A program made the translations under genes and the position numbers. Shown here one piece after another: positions 35,716-45,162 of a stretch of DNA of 64,000 nucleotides. Numbering within the stretch: position 1 is the first letter of the stretch; every line of letters begins with the position of its first letter. Source of the DNA: Paraburkholderia dinghuensis (GTDB taxonomy: Bacteria; Pseudomonadota; Gammaproteobacteria; Burkholderiales; Burkholderiaceae); the NCBI RefSeq assembly GCF_003837865.1, contig NZ_RQIS01000023.1, forward strand, positions 18,242-82,241. Reading direction: 5' to 3'. The notes below the pieces were generated by a model, which was not told the DNA's origin, made no database searches, and saw nothing but the letters and a program-made list of their open reading frames with translations.

Positions 35716-36777
35716 TTACGCGACGTTTTCGAGCGCCGGATAGTCGGTGTAGCCCACTTCGCCGCGCGCGTAGTAAGTCGACGGGTTCGGCTGATTCAGC
35801 GCCGCGTTCAGGGCGAAGCGCCGCGGCAGATCCGGGTTCGCGATGAAGAGCTGGCCCCACGCCACGGCGTCGGCTTCACCGGACGCGAGCAGCGACTGTG
35901 CCGATTCGAGCGTCAACTTCTCGTTCACGATGAACGGGCCACCGAATTCAGCCTTCAGTTGCGGGGCGAGACGGTTATCGCCGAGCGACTCCCGCGCGAA
36001 GATGAACGCGATCTTGCGCTTGCCGAGTTCGCGCGCGACGTAGCCGAAGGTTGCCGCCGGGTTGGAGTCACCCATGGTGTGCGCGTCGCCGCGCGGTGCG
36101 AGATGCACGCCCACACGGTCGGCGCCCCAGACGTCGATGCACGCATCGGTGATTTCCAGCAGCAGGCGCGCGCGGTTTTCGATCGTGCCGCCATACGCGT
36201 CTGTGCGATGGTTCGTACTGTCCTGGAGGAACTGGTCGATCAGATAGCCGTTCGCAGCGTGCACTTCGACGCCGTCGAAGCCCGCAGCCTTCGCGTTGAC
36301 GGCGCCCTGGCGGAACGCGGCGACGATGCCCGGAATTTCATTGGTCTCGAGCGCGCGCGGGGTGACGTAGGCGCGCTGCGGACGCACGTGGCTCACATGG
36401 CCTTGCGGTGCGATGGCGCTTGGCGCGACAGGCAATTCGCCGTCGAGGAAGATCGGGTCGGACACGCGGCCCACATGCCACAATTGCAGGAAAATGCGGC
36501 CGCCCGCGGCGTGCACCGCTTCGGTCACGAGCTTCCAGCCTTCGACCTGTTCCTGCGACCAGATGCCCGGCGTTTCGGCGTATCCGACGCCCTGCGGCGT
36601 CACCGAGGTCGCCTCGCTGAGGATGAGACCCGCAGAGGCGCGCTCGGCATAGTATTTCGCCATCAGCGCGTTGGGCACGCGTGCATCGCCTGCGCGCTGG
36701 CGCGTGAGCGGTGCCATGATGACGCGGTTGGGCAGCGTGAGATCGCCAATCTTGACGGGGTCAAATAGTGTTGCCAT
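35716..36777 (-). CDS. nemA: Old Yellow Enzyme family alkene reductase
   Basis: 353 residues, full length for the family. FMN/active-site elements are visible: IMAPLTRQRA near residue 20, LQLWHVGRVS near 97, GVEVHAANGYLIDQFLQD near 175 with the paired HAAN residues, and NHRTDAYGGTIENRARL near 195. It reduces activated C=C bonds and electrophiles such as N-ethylmaleimide using NAD(P)H and FMN. The start has AAAGGTG 6 bases upstream. It follows an ArsR-type regulator gene by 69 bases on the same strand, like other OYE genes controlled by an upstream redox or electrophile sensor. Confidence 0.93.
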   Translation of the reverse strand: MATLFDPVKIGDLTLPNRVIMAPLTRQRAGDARVPNALMAKYYAERASAGLILSEATSVTPQGVGYAETPGIWSQEQVEGWKLVTEAVHAAGGRIFLQLWHVGRVSDPIFLDGELPVAPSAIAPQGHVSHVRPQRAYVTPRALETNEIPGIVAAFRQGAVNAKAAGFDGVEVHAANGYLIDQFLQDSTNHRTDAYGGTIENRARLLLEITDACIDVWGADRVGVHLAPRGDAHTMGDSNPAATFGYVARELGKRKIAFIFARESLGDNRLAPQLKAEFGGPFIVNEKLTLESAQSLLASGEADAVAWGQLFIANPDLPRRFALNAALNQPNPSTYYARGEVGYTDYPALENVA

Positions 36778-36846
36778 GTGTTCACCTTTTGCGGGGACGC
36801 CCGCGGCCTTGAAACTGTCGATTCGATTAAAGGACGAGACGAGCCG

Positions 36847-37173
36847 TTACAACTGCGCGTTCATGTGGGCAAGAAATGCCTCAATGACCGGTTCGTTGCG
36901 CTTGAAGAAAGCCCACTGGCCGACGCGCTTCGTGCTCACGAGGCCGGCTTTCTGGAGCGCGGCGAGATGAGCGGAAACGGTCGATTGCGACAGCCCGCAG
37001 CGCGCGTCGATTTTGCCGGCGCACACGCCCTGATCCAGCGGGAAGTCCTGATCGGGGAAATAGACCTCGGGATCGCGCAGCCACGCGAGAATCTCGCGCC
37101 GCACCGGGTTGGCGAGCGCCTTGTGGATGGCATCGATGTCGATTTCGACGGGATCGGAAGTGGGTATCTTCAT
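36847..37173 (-). CDS. ArsR-family HTH regulator
   Basis: 108 residues. The winged helix is typical: ALANPVRREILAWLRDPE, then recognition helix region CGLSQSTVSAHLAALQKAGL, then the wing STKRVGQWAFFKRNE. Cys51 and Cys59 flank the HTH (QGVCAGKIDARCGLSQ) and could sense electrophiles or oxidation. First gene of a likely operon with nemA, and divergent from the DUF2905 gene. The usual mode is repression of its own operon, relieved by the inducer; inferred here. Confidence 0.88.
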   Translation of the reverse strand: MKIPTSDPVEIDIDAIHKALANPVRREILAWLRDPEVYFPDQDFPLDQGVCAGKIDARCGLSQSTVSAHLAALQKAGLVSTKRVGQWAFFKRNEPVIEAFLAHMNAQL

Positions 37174-37300
37174 ACGGATAGCATCGTGTCTTGGCGAAGT
37201 ATATATCGCACTTTTACGATATGGGCGATGACACTGATTTCAATAGGGGTGAAAAGTCAGCCGCAAAATAACGTTCGCTTACCTTGAGTGACTGTGCACC

Positions 37301-37501
37301 ATGAACCGCTTCCTCATTCTTGTTGGCGCGCTGTGCCTGCTTGGCGGCCTCGGATGGCGCTGGCTCGCGCGTATCCCTTTCGGCCGGCTGCCCGGCGACA
37401 TTCATATCGTTCGTGGCGGGATCAACCTCCACTTCCCGATCGTCACGTGCATTGCGATTTCGGTCGCGGTGTCGGCGCTGTTGTGGCGCTTGCGGCGCTG
37501 A
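37301..37501 (+). CDS. DUF2905 family small membrane protein
   Basis: 66 residues, two membrane helices: about residues 4-20 (FLILVGALCLLGGLGW) and 46-62 (IVTCIAISVAVSALLW). Between them lies the family signature GRLPGDIHI with a following basic turn. Usual length and motif for DUF2905, an inner-membrane family of unknown function. Confidence 0.88.
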   Translation: MNRFLILVGALCLLGGLGWRWLARIPFGRLPGDIHIVRGGINLHFPIVTCIAISVAVSALLWRLRR

Positions 37502-38547
37502 GTGCGGCTATGTGGCGGTCGACATTCGCAGAAGAAACCGCTGTGGCCATTTCAGTCCGGGATAAACGGCGAACGCGCGAAAGCGTCGAAGCCCCGGCGA
37601 GGTAAGCCAGGTTGCGTGTGTCGATTTTCCTTCGGCATAGAAATCGGGGTGCTTAGTGATCGTCGCTCAGGAAGTCAGTCCTGGCTTGCCCGAATCGCGC
37701 ACACTCAGTTCTGCAAGTCCCGCTTCGCGAAACGCATGCACGTCGATCACTTTTGCATCGAGCTCGATGGATGAGTAGAGCCACGGAAGCGGTGCTGCTA
37801 TTTCGTGTGTCCTCAGGCGTGGCATATTCAGCGTCCCACGCTTTCTCTCTTCAATTTGCAGGTCCTTCGGTATAGATCGCACGTGCAATACGCCTGTGTT
37901 CGAATCCGCCTGAATCTGACCGATCACGCACAAGGCAGACCGACGGTCAGGCCGAATTTGCAGATGCTCTTCGTTGCGCTTTTGAGTCCTGGCGCCATCG
38001 CTTCCTGACTGCTGCAATGTACGGCGTATTCGCATCCGTGCAATGCGAATGACGACGCGCACATGTACGGTATGGAAGCCGGAGTGAGGCCGGATGAAGT
38101 CTTCACGAAGAATTTAAATTTTCGATGCAGCCGGGCCACGTAACATTTCGGAGTGGCGTCAAATCACAAGCGCGCAGCGCCTGGTTGCGTTCTGTTGTGT
38201 TTGCTTCGCGACTTGATTCGTGGAAACCCGGATATGCCAACATCCCGTTCAGCGCGTGAATTCAAAGCACGCCAAAATACGCTTTCCACCAACAGTGGCG
38301 ACGTTGAATGATGGATTACGTTCACCCGAAACTGCGATCGAGCTGCGGACATTTTTGTCTTGAGTCGGTCGCGCTAGCAGAAAAGACATCAATTCATTGC
38401 AGTTTTTTTGCACGTATGTCGGCTTTGACGCCATAATCTCGGGAAATCACCGGCGTCGATCATTCGTGCCGTACTGAACGTCGGTTTTGGTGGGGTATTT
38501 AGATAGGCGTTCGCCTGGTTGTGCAATTCTGACAGTGGGAGGAATAA
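37502..38547. other. Long lower-GC intergenic region upstream of the H-NS-like gene
   Basis: About 1 kb with no firmly supported gene. A minus-strand frame at 37667-38062 (up to 131 codons, starts uncertain) has some protein-like stretches (e.g. LRTHEIAAPLPWLYSSIE) but no ribosome-binding site. The AT-richer character fits a region that may itself be bound by the H-NS-like protein. It contains that gene's promoter. Confidence 0.4.
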
Positions 38548-39132
38548 ATGGTTACATTGGATTCGATCAAGGTAAAGATAGCAAAACTAGAAAAGCAGGC
38601 TTTGGCGATCGCCGAGAAGCAGTCTGCGGTCGGGCTCGAAAAAATCCGTGGATTGATGCACAAACACGGACTGAGCGTTGCTGATATTGAAAGTTTTGTC
38701 GGGAAAAAGCGTGGCCGGAAGCCGTCGGCGAAAACTGCAAATGGCGCTGCGAAATCCGCGCGAGGCGCAACAAAGTCAGTTGCACCCAAGTATGTCGATC
38801 CGAAATCGGGCGCGACGTGGAGCGGTCGTGGCAGGGCGCCGGCGTGGATCAAGGATGTAAAGGATCGCTCGCGATTCCTTATCGACGGTAGCGCAGGCCA
38901 AAAGGCAGGCGGTACGAAAGCCGCGGCGGCGAAAAAGGCTCCCGCGAAACGCGCAGCAGTAAAGAAGGTTGGCCGTAAGGCGGTGGTCGCCAAGAAGGCA
39001 TCGGCTCAGGGCCGCGCGGCGGCACGCAAGAAGGCGGCGCCTGCGAGGAAAAGTGCGACTGGCCGTAAAGTTGCCGCGAGAAAAGGTGCAAGCGCTGCGG
39101 TGAATGCAGCGGCGCCTGCGGCAGAATCCTGA
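38548..39132 (+). CDS. H-NS-like nucleoid protein with histone-H1-like tail
   Basis: 194 residues; ordinary H-NS proteins of this group have ~90-110. A GGGAGGAATAA site precedes the ATG. An N-terminal oligomerisation helix (DSIKVKIAKLEKQALAIAEK) and an H-NS C-terminal DNA-binding motif are present: VDPKSGATWSGRGRAPAWIK at about residues 82-101. After residue ~110 comes an ~85-residue Lys/Ala/Arg tail with repeated KKA, AKR and GRK elements, like bacterial histone-H1-type tails. It probably silences AT-rich DNA and compacts the nucleoid. A 1-kb AT-richer region precedes it. Confidence 0.9.
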   Translation: MVTLDSIKVKIAKLEKQALAIAEKQSAVGLEKIRGLMHKHGLSVADIESFVGKKRGRKPSAKTANGAAKSARGATKSVAPKYVDPKSGATWSGRGRAPAWIKDVKDRSRFLIDGSAGQKAGGTKAAAAKKAPAKRAAVKKVGRKAVVAKKASAQGRAAARKKAAPARKSATGRKVAARKGASAAVNAAAPAAES

Positions 39133-39742
39133 TAAGCGAGTCGATTTCGACCGGCGAGACGCCCTGGTGGCTGGAATCAGAGCGTCTGCCGCGACGACTG
39201 TGTTAAGCCGCTTCGGGCCGAACGTGAGAAGTCGTTAATTGAGTTTCTGGACGCTCGCATCGATCGAGTCGCGAGCGTCCATTCCCTGCCGTTCACGTCA
39301 TCCTCAAGGCATTCACGCGGGTCATGCGTGAGTACGCCCTCGCGTTCAAGCGCATCATTCGACGATGTCGCGCGCGGTATCCCCGCAGAACGTCTCATGC
39401 AATTCACGCATTTTGCTTCTGCAGATTCTTGTGTGAGCCGATCGCCGGAAAGTCGGCAGTCGAGAATGATGCTTCGTTCTGGACCTGTTGCACGTCTCTC
39501 CAATCCGCGCAGAACCACCAGGTTCAGGCTCCAGGCAATAAATTCATTGCGAACGCGCGGGCGGTAACGCCCGTCGGCAAATCGTTATCGTCGATTCCGC
39601 GGCTATTCGGTGTGTCGGTTGCCGACCACGCCGGTTGATGAGGATGTCGCTTTAACCGTCCAATACGGGAAGAACCCTGCGCCAATCCGATAAGTCGCTT
39701 ACTGAACCAGGCCGACGGAAGGTTCCCCCGCGTTGCGCGTCT
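39133..39742. other. Intergenic region between the H-NS-like gene and exbD
   Basis: No supported gene. Contains a 10-bp hairpin (GGACGCTCGC / GCGAGCGTCC, 39249-39280) about 117 bases beyond the H-NS-like gene, without a T-run, which may end that transcript. The right part is downstream of exbD. Confidence 0.45.
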
Positions 39743-40171
39743 TCAGGGGCGTCTTTGCGGATCGGTCAAGAATCCGAGCTGTGTGATACCAGCTTCGTGC
39801 GCCCGAGCCATCACGTCCGCGACGCGCTCATAGCGCACGTTTCGGTCCGCGTGCAGGCGAAGTTCGGGCTGCGGCTTCGCGGCCGCTGCGGCGAGCAGCT
39901 TGGTGGCAAGCGCGTCCTCGGCGATGTGCTCGCCGTTCCAGAGCAGCGACCCGTCGGCGGCGACGCCCACATCCACGTGTTGCGCGGCCGTCGACACGGG
40001 CTGGCTCGCAACGTGCGGCAGATCGATTTTCAGCGCGTGCTGCATCGCGGGTATCGTCACCATGAACACGATCAGTAACACGAGCATGACGTCGACGAGC
40101 GGCGTCATGTTGATTTCGTTCATCAGGGTGTCGTCGCCTGCGTCGTCACCGAAAGGACCGGTCATTGCCAT
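39743..40171 (-). CDS. exbD: ExbD, TonB energising complex subunit
   Basis: 142 residues. The conserved start MNEINMTPLVDVMLVLLIVF (from residue 17) holds the membrane helix with the essential Asp. A periplasmic domain follows, ending with YERVADVMARAHEAGITQLG. With ExbB it uses the proton gradient to drive TonB. The start codon overlaps the exbB stop by 10 bases, and it is the last gene of the receptor-tonB-exbB-exbD series. Confidence 0.94.
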   Translation of the reverse strand: MAMTGPFGDDAGDDTLMNEINMTPLVDVMLVLLIVFMVTIPAMQHALKIDLPHVASQPVSTAAQHVDVGVAADGSLLWNGEHIAEDALATKLLAAAAAKPQPELRLHADRNVRYERVADVMARAHEAGITQLGFLTDPQRRP

Positions 40172-40917
40172 TCGACTGCTCCTTCACTCGTGGTGCCGTT
40201 GTGCTGGCCGAGCGTTACGACCGGGCTGCGCGAGGCCGGCTGCGCCCCCGCCACCAGGTACGCGTGAAGATCATGCGCAAAGCGATTGAGCTTGCGTACC
40301 AAAGCCCGGTTTGTCCGCGTGAGCGCGTTATATCCGAGCACGGCGGGGATCGCAACGAAAAGGCCGAACGCGGTCATGATCAGCGATTCGCCGACGGGGC
40401 CGGCCACGTGGTCGAGCGAGGCCTGTCCGCTTTCGCCGATCGTGATGAGCGCGTGATAGATACCCCAGACGGTACCGAAGAGGCCGACGAATGGTGCGGT
40501 GCTGCCGATCGAAGCGAGCATCGCGAGGCCGCCTTGCATGTGCGCGATGCACTCATCCAGGGTGTCTTTCAGGCAGCGTGTGATCCACTCTGAGACACCG
40601 ATACGCTCGCTTAGCTGGGCGTGCGTATCGCGATGATGGGCTGCCGCTTCCCGGCCGGAGAGCGCCAGGGCAAGCAATGGATTTTGCTCGGGCGATTTCT
40701 TCACCTCGATGAGACCCTGCACGCCGGCCTCGAATGAGCCCGCTTGCCAGAATGGCGCGGCGGCGCGATCGACGAGGTGCGTGAGTTGCGCGATTCGCCA
40801 CAGCTTGACGACGATCACCACCCACGAGAGTACCGACATGGCGAACAGCACAACGAGGATGGCGCGCGTGATCGTGTCGCCCTGTTCCCAGACGTTTGCA
40901 AGACCGTAATGTTGCAT
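40162..40917 (-). CDS. exbB: ExbB, TonB energising complex subunit
   Basis: 251 residues from the ATG at 40917. Three membrane segments: near residues 17-37, 130-152 (GLAMLASIGSTAPFVGLFGT) and 180-200, with MotA/TolQ/ExbB-type GTVWGIYHAL and ESLIMTAFGLFVAIPAVLGY. It forms the proton channel with ExbD. Fifty bases separate it from tonB upstream. The C-terminal 40 residues are a cytoplasmic tail. Confidence 0.94.
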   Translation of the reverse strand: MQHYGLANVWEQGDTITRAILVVLFAMSVLSWVVIVVKLWRIAQLTHLVDRAAAPFWQAGSFEAGVQGLIEVKKSPEQNPLLALALSGREAAAHHRDTHAQLSERIGVSEWITRCLKDTLDECIAHMQGGLAMLASIGSTAPFVGLFGTVWGIYHALITIGESGQASLDHVAGPVGESLIMTAFGLFVAIPAVLGYNALTRTNRALVRKLNRFAHDLHAYLVAGAQPASRSPVVTLGQHNGTTSEGAVEWQ

Positions 40918-40966
40918 AACGCGTTCTCCATGACCGCACGCGCGGCCGGTTCGATCAATCATCCAG

Positions 40967-41707
40967 TCAGTTAGCGAGCCCGAATACGAACGGCTGCTCG
41001 AACACCACTCGCACCGGCACGCCCGCGTCGCGCGAGGGGCGGCACGTGCCGCTTCGCAGCGCATCGAGCGCAGCGTTATCGAGGCGCGTGTACCCGCTGC
41101 TTCGCACGATCTGGGCACTTTCGATGCGACCGTCCACGTCGACGACGAAACGTACGACCGCCGTGCCCGCCTCGCCGCGTCTTTGCGCGGCTTCAGGGTA
41201 ATCGGGTTGCGCGATGCTGCAATCGACGTGCGAGACGGGCTTCGGCGCACGCATCGCCTGCGGCGGTGCGGTGGGCTCGGGTGTCGACGGCGCAGCGGAT
41301 GGTGCAGCGGTTGTCGGCGTACCGGCGAGCGGGGGCGAAGGAGGCGTTGGCGCGACTGCCTCTTCGTGACGCGCGAGCGTGCCCGGCCGTTGCGCGGGTT
41401 GTGGCGGCATGGCGATTTTCTTGTTTGTTTCGGGTATTGCACGCGGCTGAGGCGGTGTGTGCGCTGGCGTCGGCACCGCGGCGCGCGGCGGCACCGTAAC
41501 CGCAGGCGGGCTTGGCATGCTCAGCAGACGCGCGACGATCGTACGCGGCATTTCGCGCGGCTCGACGCGCGCCGGCCCCTCGCGTATCAGCCACAACGCG
41601 AGCGCTGCGTGCAGTGCGAGTACCGAGGCGAGCGCTACGGCGACTTCGCGCATGGCGCGAATCCGTCCATCGTGTCGAGCGTGTTCAGCGGTGGCCATCG
41701 CTTGCAT
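40967..41707 (-). CDS. tonB: TonB energy-transducing protein
   Basis: 246 residues. One membrane helix near residues 22-42 (EVAVALASVLALHAALALWL), a long Pro/Ala-rich periplasmic spacer (~50-160), and a C-terminal TonB domain: SIAQPDYPEAAQRRGEAGTA, then VRFVVDVDGRIESAQIV, then ALDALRSGTC. It transmits the ExbB-ExbD proton energy to outer-membrane receptors. An ATG three codons downstream (41698) is an alternative start. It follows the receptor gene by 242 bases. Confidence 0.93.
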   Translation of the reverse strand: MQAMATAEHARHDGRIRAMREVAVALASVLALHAALALWLIREGPARVEPREMPRTIVARLLSMPSPPAVTVPPRAAVPTPAHTPPQPRAIPETNKKIAMPPQPAQRPGTLARHEEAVAPTPPSPPLAGTPTTAAPSAAPSTPEPTAPPQAMRAPKPVSHVDCSIAQPDYPEAAQRRGEAGTAVVRFVVDVDGRIESAQIVRSSGYTRLDNAALDALRSGTCRPSRDAGVPVRVVFEQPFVFGLAN

Positions 41708-41949
41708 CGCGAACGTTGAGGCGGCGCGCGCCGCCTGGAATCGATCCGTTACCCGGCGATTTTCCTCCGCGCGGCCCCGCCTTGCACGCCCGGAGGCCCT
41801 GGCCGCGCGTATCCGCGATGTTTTTCCAGTTACCGTGCATTCTGAGGCAGCTTCGCGATGGGCGCGATCGTGTTGCGCCGGGCGACTGGCGTGACGCTGG
41901 CGGTGCGGGAACGCCGTGTTCCGCCAGCCCGCACGTTCTCAACCGGGCG

Positions 41950-44265
41950 TCAGTTCCACGCATAGCGCAGTCCGACCCACGCACCTCGCGGCGCTCCCAC
42001 GCCGACGAACTGTTCGTTCACGGGATTCGCCGCGTCAAACGTGTGGCCCGGCCCGTTGAAGAAATTTTCGCCGAGTACGCCGAAGCTCGCGTACTGCTTG
42101 TCGAGCAGGTTGGTTACTGTCGCGAAGATCAGCAGTTGCTTCGTCACGTTCCAGGTTGCGTCGAGGTCGATCAGAAAGTAGCTGCCGATCGTGCCGTTCA
42201 CGTCCTGATTGTTCTCGTCGCCGCGCGCGAAGATGCTGCCGCGCCACGTGAGATTCGCGCCGAAATTGACCCGCGAAACCGGCGTGTAATCGAGCCGCAC
42301 TTTCACCGTGTTCGCGGGAATGCCAGGAATGCGGTCGCCAGGACGCACGACGATATTGCCGTTCGCGTCGGCGCTCGAGTTGCTCGGGCTGCTCGACACG
42401 AAGGTCGATTGATAGGTCGCGTCGACGTAGCTGTAGTTCGCGCCGATGCCGACCGGACCGAATTTCGTGTGCGTGCCGACCTCGAAGCCCTGGCGGCGCG
42501 TTTTGCCGACGTTCTGGAAGAAGCCCTGACTGCTCGCACCGGCGCTGATGAACTGGATGTCGTCGGAGAGCGTGGTGCGCCACGCAGCCGCGTTCCAGGT
42601 CGTCGCTTGGCCGATTTGGCCGCGCGCGCCAATTTCGAACGTCTTCGCGATCACAGGCTTGAGATCCGGATCAGCGAGAAAGTCGTTCGGCAGCGAGCAG
42701 GGTGCGTTCGGGTCGGCACAGGCGAGCTCGATTACGGTCGGTGAGCGCATACCCTCGTTGTAGCTCGCGTAGGCCGTAAAAGCAGACGTGGGGTTCCAGT
42801 TCAAGCCCACGGCCGGATTGAATCGCGAGAACGTGTGACGTCCGTCGAGTGCCGGCTGCAGGCCTGTTTCGTCGCCGATGTCGGCGCGCGCCCAATCGTA
42901 GCGACCCGAGACCGTCGCGGATAACTGCTGAGTGAGCGAGAGCGTATCGCTGAAATAAAGCCCGTAATTTGCGCTGTGTGTTTTGGCGTCGGTCTGGAGC
43001 TGGAAGTCGCCGACGCCCACCGTCGCGCGCGTCGCCGTAAAGAAGGCGTCCTGCTGCGATTGAAGGAATCGCGAATTCGCGAGGTCCGCGCTTGCGCCGA
43101 GCACGAACTGGTTCTTCATGCCGAGCAGCTTCCCGAGCAGCGTTAGCTGCAGACTCGCGCCGTAGCTGTCAGTCGTGATGTCCGATTGCGCGTTGGAACC
43201 GGGAAACGAAGCAGGGTTGGCAGGATCGAAATCGCTGTTGGTATTGCTGCTGATATTCGTGTTGTCGTAATGGCGGTAATACATATTGCCGCTAAGCTCG
43301 ACGTTGTCGCTGAAGTAGTGGTCGCCCGAAAGCGTCACCCAGGCGACGCTGTTCTTGTTCTGATCCGGGAACGTGTAGGCTTGCCGCGGGTTGTCGAGGA
43401 ACGAGCGGGGGATCGTCTGCGAACCCTGCAGGTCGTTGTCCGCACCGCCCGAGGAGAGCGAGAGTGTTGTATCGGCGTCGGTGTAGCGCAACTTTCCGAA
43501 GCCCTGGCGCACCCTGCTCGAGTTGTGGTCGGCCCAGCCGTCGTCGTTGGCAACGTTGCCGGTGACGTAGTAATCGAGGTTCGAACCGATCGTGCCGCCC
43601 TGTTCGAGCTGCGCGGTCTTGCGCCCCCATGAACCGCCGCTCACCTCGGCGTTACCGCCGGGGTGGTCGCGACCGTTCCTGGTCGTGATCGCGAGCGCAC
43701 CGCCGAGTGTATTGAGGCCGTAGGTCGGGTTCGAGCCTGGAATCAGCTGGATCGTGTCGATGGCCTGCTGCGGAATCAGGTCCCAGTTGACCACGTCGCC
43801 GAAGGGCTCATTCACGCGCACGCCGTCGAGAAAAACCGAAAGCCCCTGCGGCGTGCCGAGCAGCGGGGAAGCCGTGAAGCCGCGATAGTTTACGTCGGTC
43901 TGGTAGGGATTCCCCTGGGCCTCGTTGATATCGACGCTCAGCAGGTTCTTCTCGAAGTAGTCGCTAAGCGTGGGGCGGTGCTGCTGCGCGATGTCGCTGG
44001 CGCGTACGGTTTGCACGTTCGCCGGAACCTGCGTGAGCGGCGTGCCGATACCGAGAAGCGGCGTTGTGCCGATCACGACGATAGGAGCGAGCTGCGTGGC
44101 CGGGCTGGAGGCGGGCACGGTGGCCATGTCCGCAGGCGGCGCAGACTGCGCAGTCTGCGCGCGGACGGCGAGCGGCATGCCCGCGATCGCGGAGCCGAAG
44201 CATAGGGCGAGGCCGGCGCAATGTCTGACGCGCGGCGAGGGACGAGAGGTTCCGGCGATATGCAT
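41950..44265 (-). CDS. TonB-dependent outer-membrane receptor
   Basis: 771 residues from the ATG at 44265; the frame continues upstream but without a signal-like start. A signal peptide ends at VRA-Q near residue 36. A plug domain follows (QVPANVQTVRASDIAQQ; LDGVRVNEPFGDVVNWDLIP; TLGGALAITTRNG), then a 22-strand-type barrel finishing in GVGAPRGAWVGLRYAWN, an aromatic-rich end. It binds and imports a ligand, probably a siderophore, vitamin B12-like compound or other nutrient; the ligand cannot be set. Its own tonB-exbB-exbD genes follow, suggesting a dedicated energising set. Confidence 0.92.
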   Translation of the reverse strand: MHIAGTSRPSPRVRHCAGLALCFGSAIAGMPLAVRAQTAQSAPPADMATVPASSPATQLAPIVVIGTTPLLGIGTPLTQVPANVQTVRASDIAQQHRPTLSDYFEKNLLSVDINEAQGNPYQTDVNYRGFTASPLLGTPQGLSVFLDGVRVNEPFGDVVNWDLIPQQAIDTIQLIPGSNPTYGLNTLGGALAITTRNGRDHPGGNAEVSGGSWGRKTAQLEQGGTIGSNLDYYVTGNVANDDGWADHNSSRVRQGFGKLRYTDADTTLSLSSGGADNDLQGSQTIPRSFLDNPRQAYTFPDQNKNSVAWVTLSGDHYFSDNVELSGNMYYRHYDNTNISSNTNSDFDPANPASFPGSNAQSDITTDSYGASLQLTLLGKLLGMKNQFVLGASADLANSRFLQSQQDAFFTATRATVGVGDFQLQTDAKTHSANYGLYFSDTLSLTQQLSATVSGRYDWARADIGDETGLQPALDGRHTFSRFNPAVGLNWNPTSAFTAYASYNEGMRSPTVIELACADPNAPCSLPNDFLADPDLKPVIAKTFEIGARGQIGQATTWNAAAWRTTLSDDIQFISAGASSQGFFQNVGKTRRQGFEVGTHTKFGPVGIGANYSYVDATYQSTFVSSSPSNSSADANGNIVVRPGDRIPGIPANTVKVRLDYTPVSRVNFGANLTWRGSIFARGDENNQDVNGTIGSYFLIDLDATWNVTKQLLIFATVTNLLDKQYASFGVLGENFFNGPGHTFDAANPVNEQFVGVGAPRGAWVGLRYAWN

Positions 44266-45162
44266 TGTTCTTTTGTGCCTGGCGTGCTCGGGAGCAAGTT
44301 CTTGTCGGCGTGACCCGCAGATGCGATGGGTCGCCGGAGCTTTGCACAGACACTGCGGGTTGTCTCCTGGAGGATTTACTGAAGCGGGCGGAACCGCACG
44401 TGAAGTGCATGCTGAATTGCTCAATTGCGCCCGTCATGTTGCGGGAAGGAACATCGATCTTTTCGGCTTACACGGAGCTTGCTCGCGATTACCGGCAAGC
44501 AACGTCTGATCAAGAGAAGCCGTGTATTCGTCTGTTTGATAGCTTCTGCATTTATCCGGAAGCGTGAACAGGCGAAAACCCGGAAGTTACGGCCTCTGGT
44601 TCAAGCGCTGGTTGGGACGCATTGGGACGGCTGGGGATGTCGAAACGTTAATAAACTAAGGCTGCGGTTGCCGCGCCCCAGTATGTCTCATTGAGGCGAC
44701 TTCAATGTTGACAGTTTTAATGAAGTTGCCCTAGCCTTGCACTGAAATTAAACGGCTGTGCGTGGCGGGATTTAGGCATGATAAACCGGAACATTGATTT
44801 TAGATTCGTATTCCTTAATTAATGATTCGTCAAATCCGCAACGCGATCCGGCGTGCCACGCAACACTGTATGCACCTCGGTGCAACGAATAACCGGCGCC
44901 CGTGTGTGTTTTTGGGGCGGGCTACGTGCGCGATGGCAGCCACACGGAATTCTTTGTGTTCGCGACGCCAGCTGGCACGACACTCACGAGGAATCCGCTC
45001 GTCGCCCAATCGCAGGTCACGACCTGTGTCGGCGTGATGCACAGCATTTGAGTCGGGGCTGGTCAGATGGTCTGAAATTGTCGACTGCTTTTGCCGACGC
45101 TGCGGCGCGGAGAATTTTAGAGCCGTAACGATAACCACAACCAAAAACGGAAAAGATCACCG
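44266..45162. other. Intergenic region upstream of the receptor and porin genes
   Basis: About 900 bases between divergent genes, AT-richer in the middle (44640-44830). No gene, tRNA or riboswitch was recognised. A strong Fur-box match was not found by eye. Confidence 0.45.

Noticed and set aside
37667..38062. Possible minus-strand gene upstream of the H-NS-like gene
   Set aside because: Some stretches look protein-like, but there is no ribosome-binding site, no known family, and start choice is open. Left as part of a described gap.
40929..41442. Upstream extension of exbB to 426 residues
   Set aside because: The additional N-terminal part is an out-of-frame reading of tonB; the ATG at 40917 gives the normal ExbB length.
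44266..45162. Cobalamin riboswitch or Fur box before the TonB-dependent receptor
   Set aside because: No recognisable B12-box or Fur-box consensus was found by eye; a covariance-model search (Rfam cobalamin) and a Fur matrix scan would decide.
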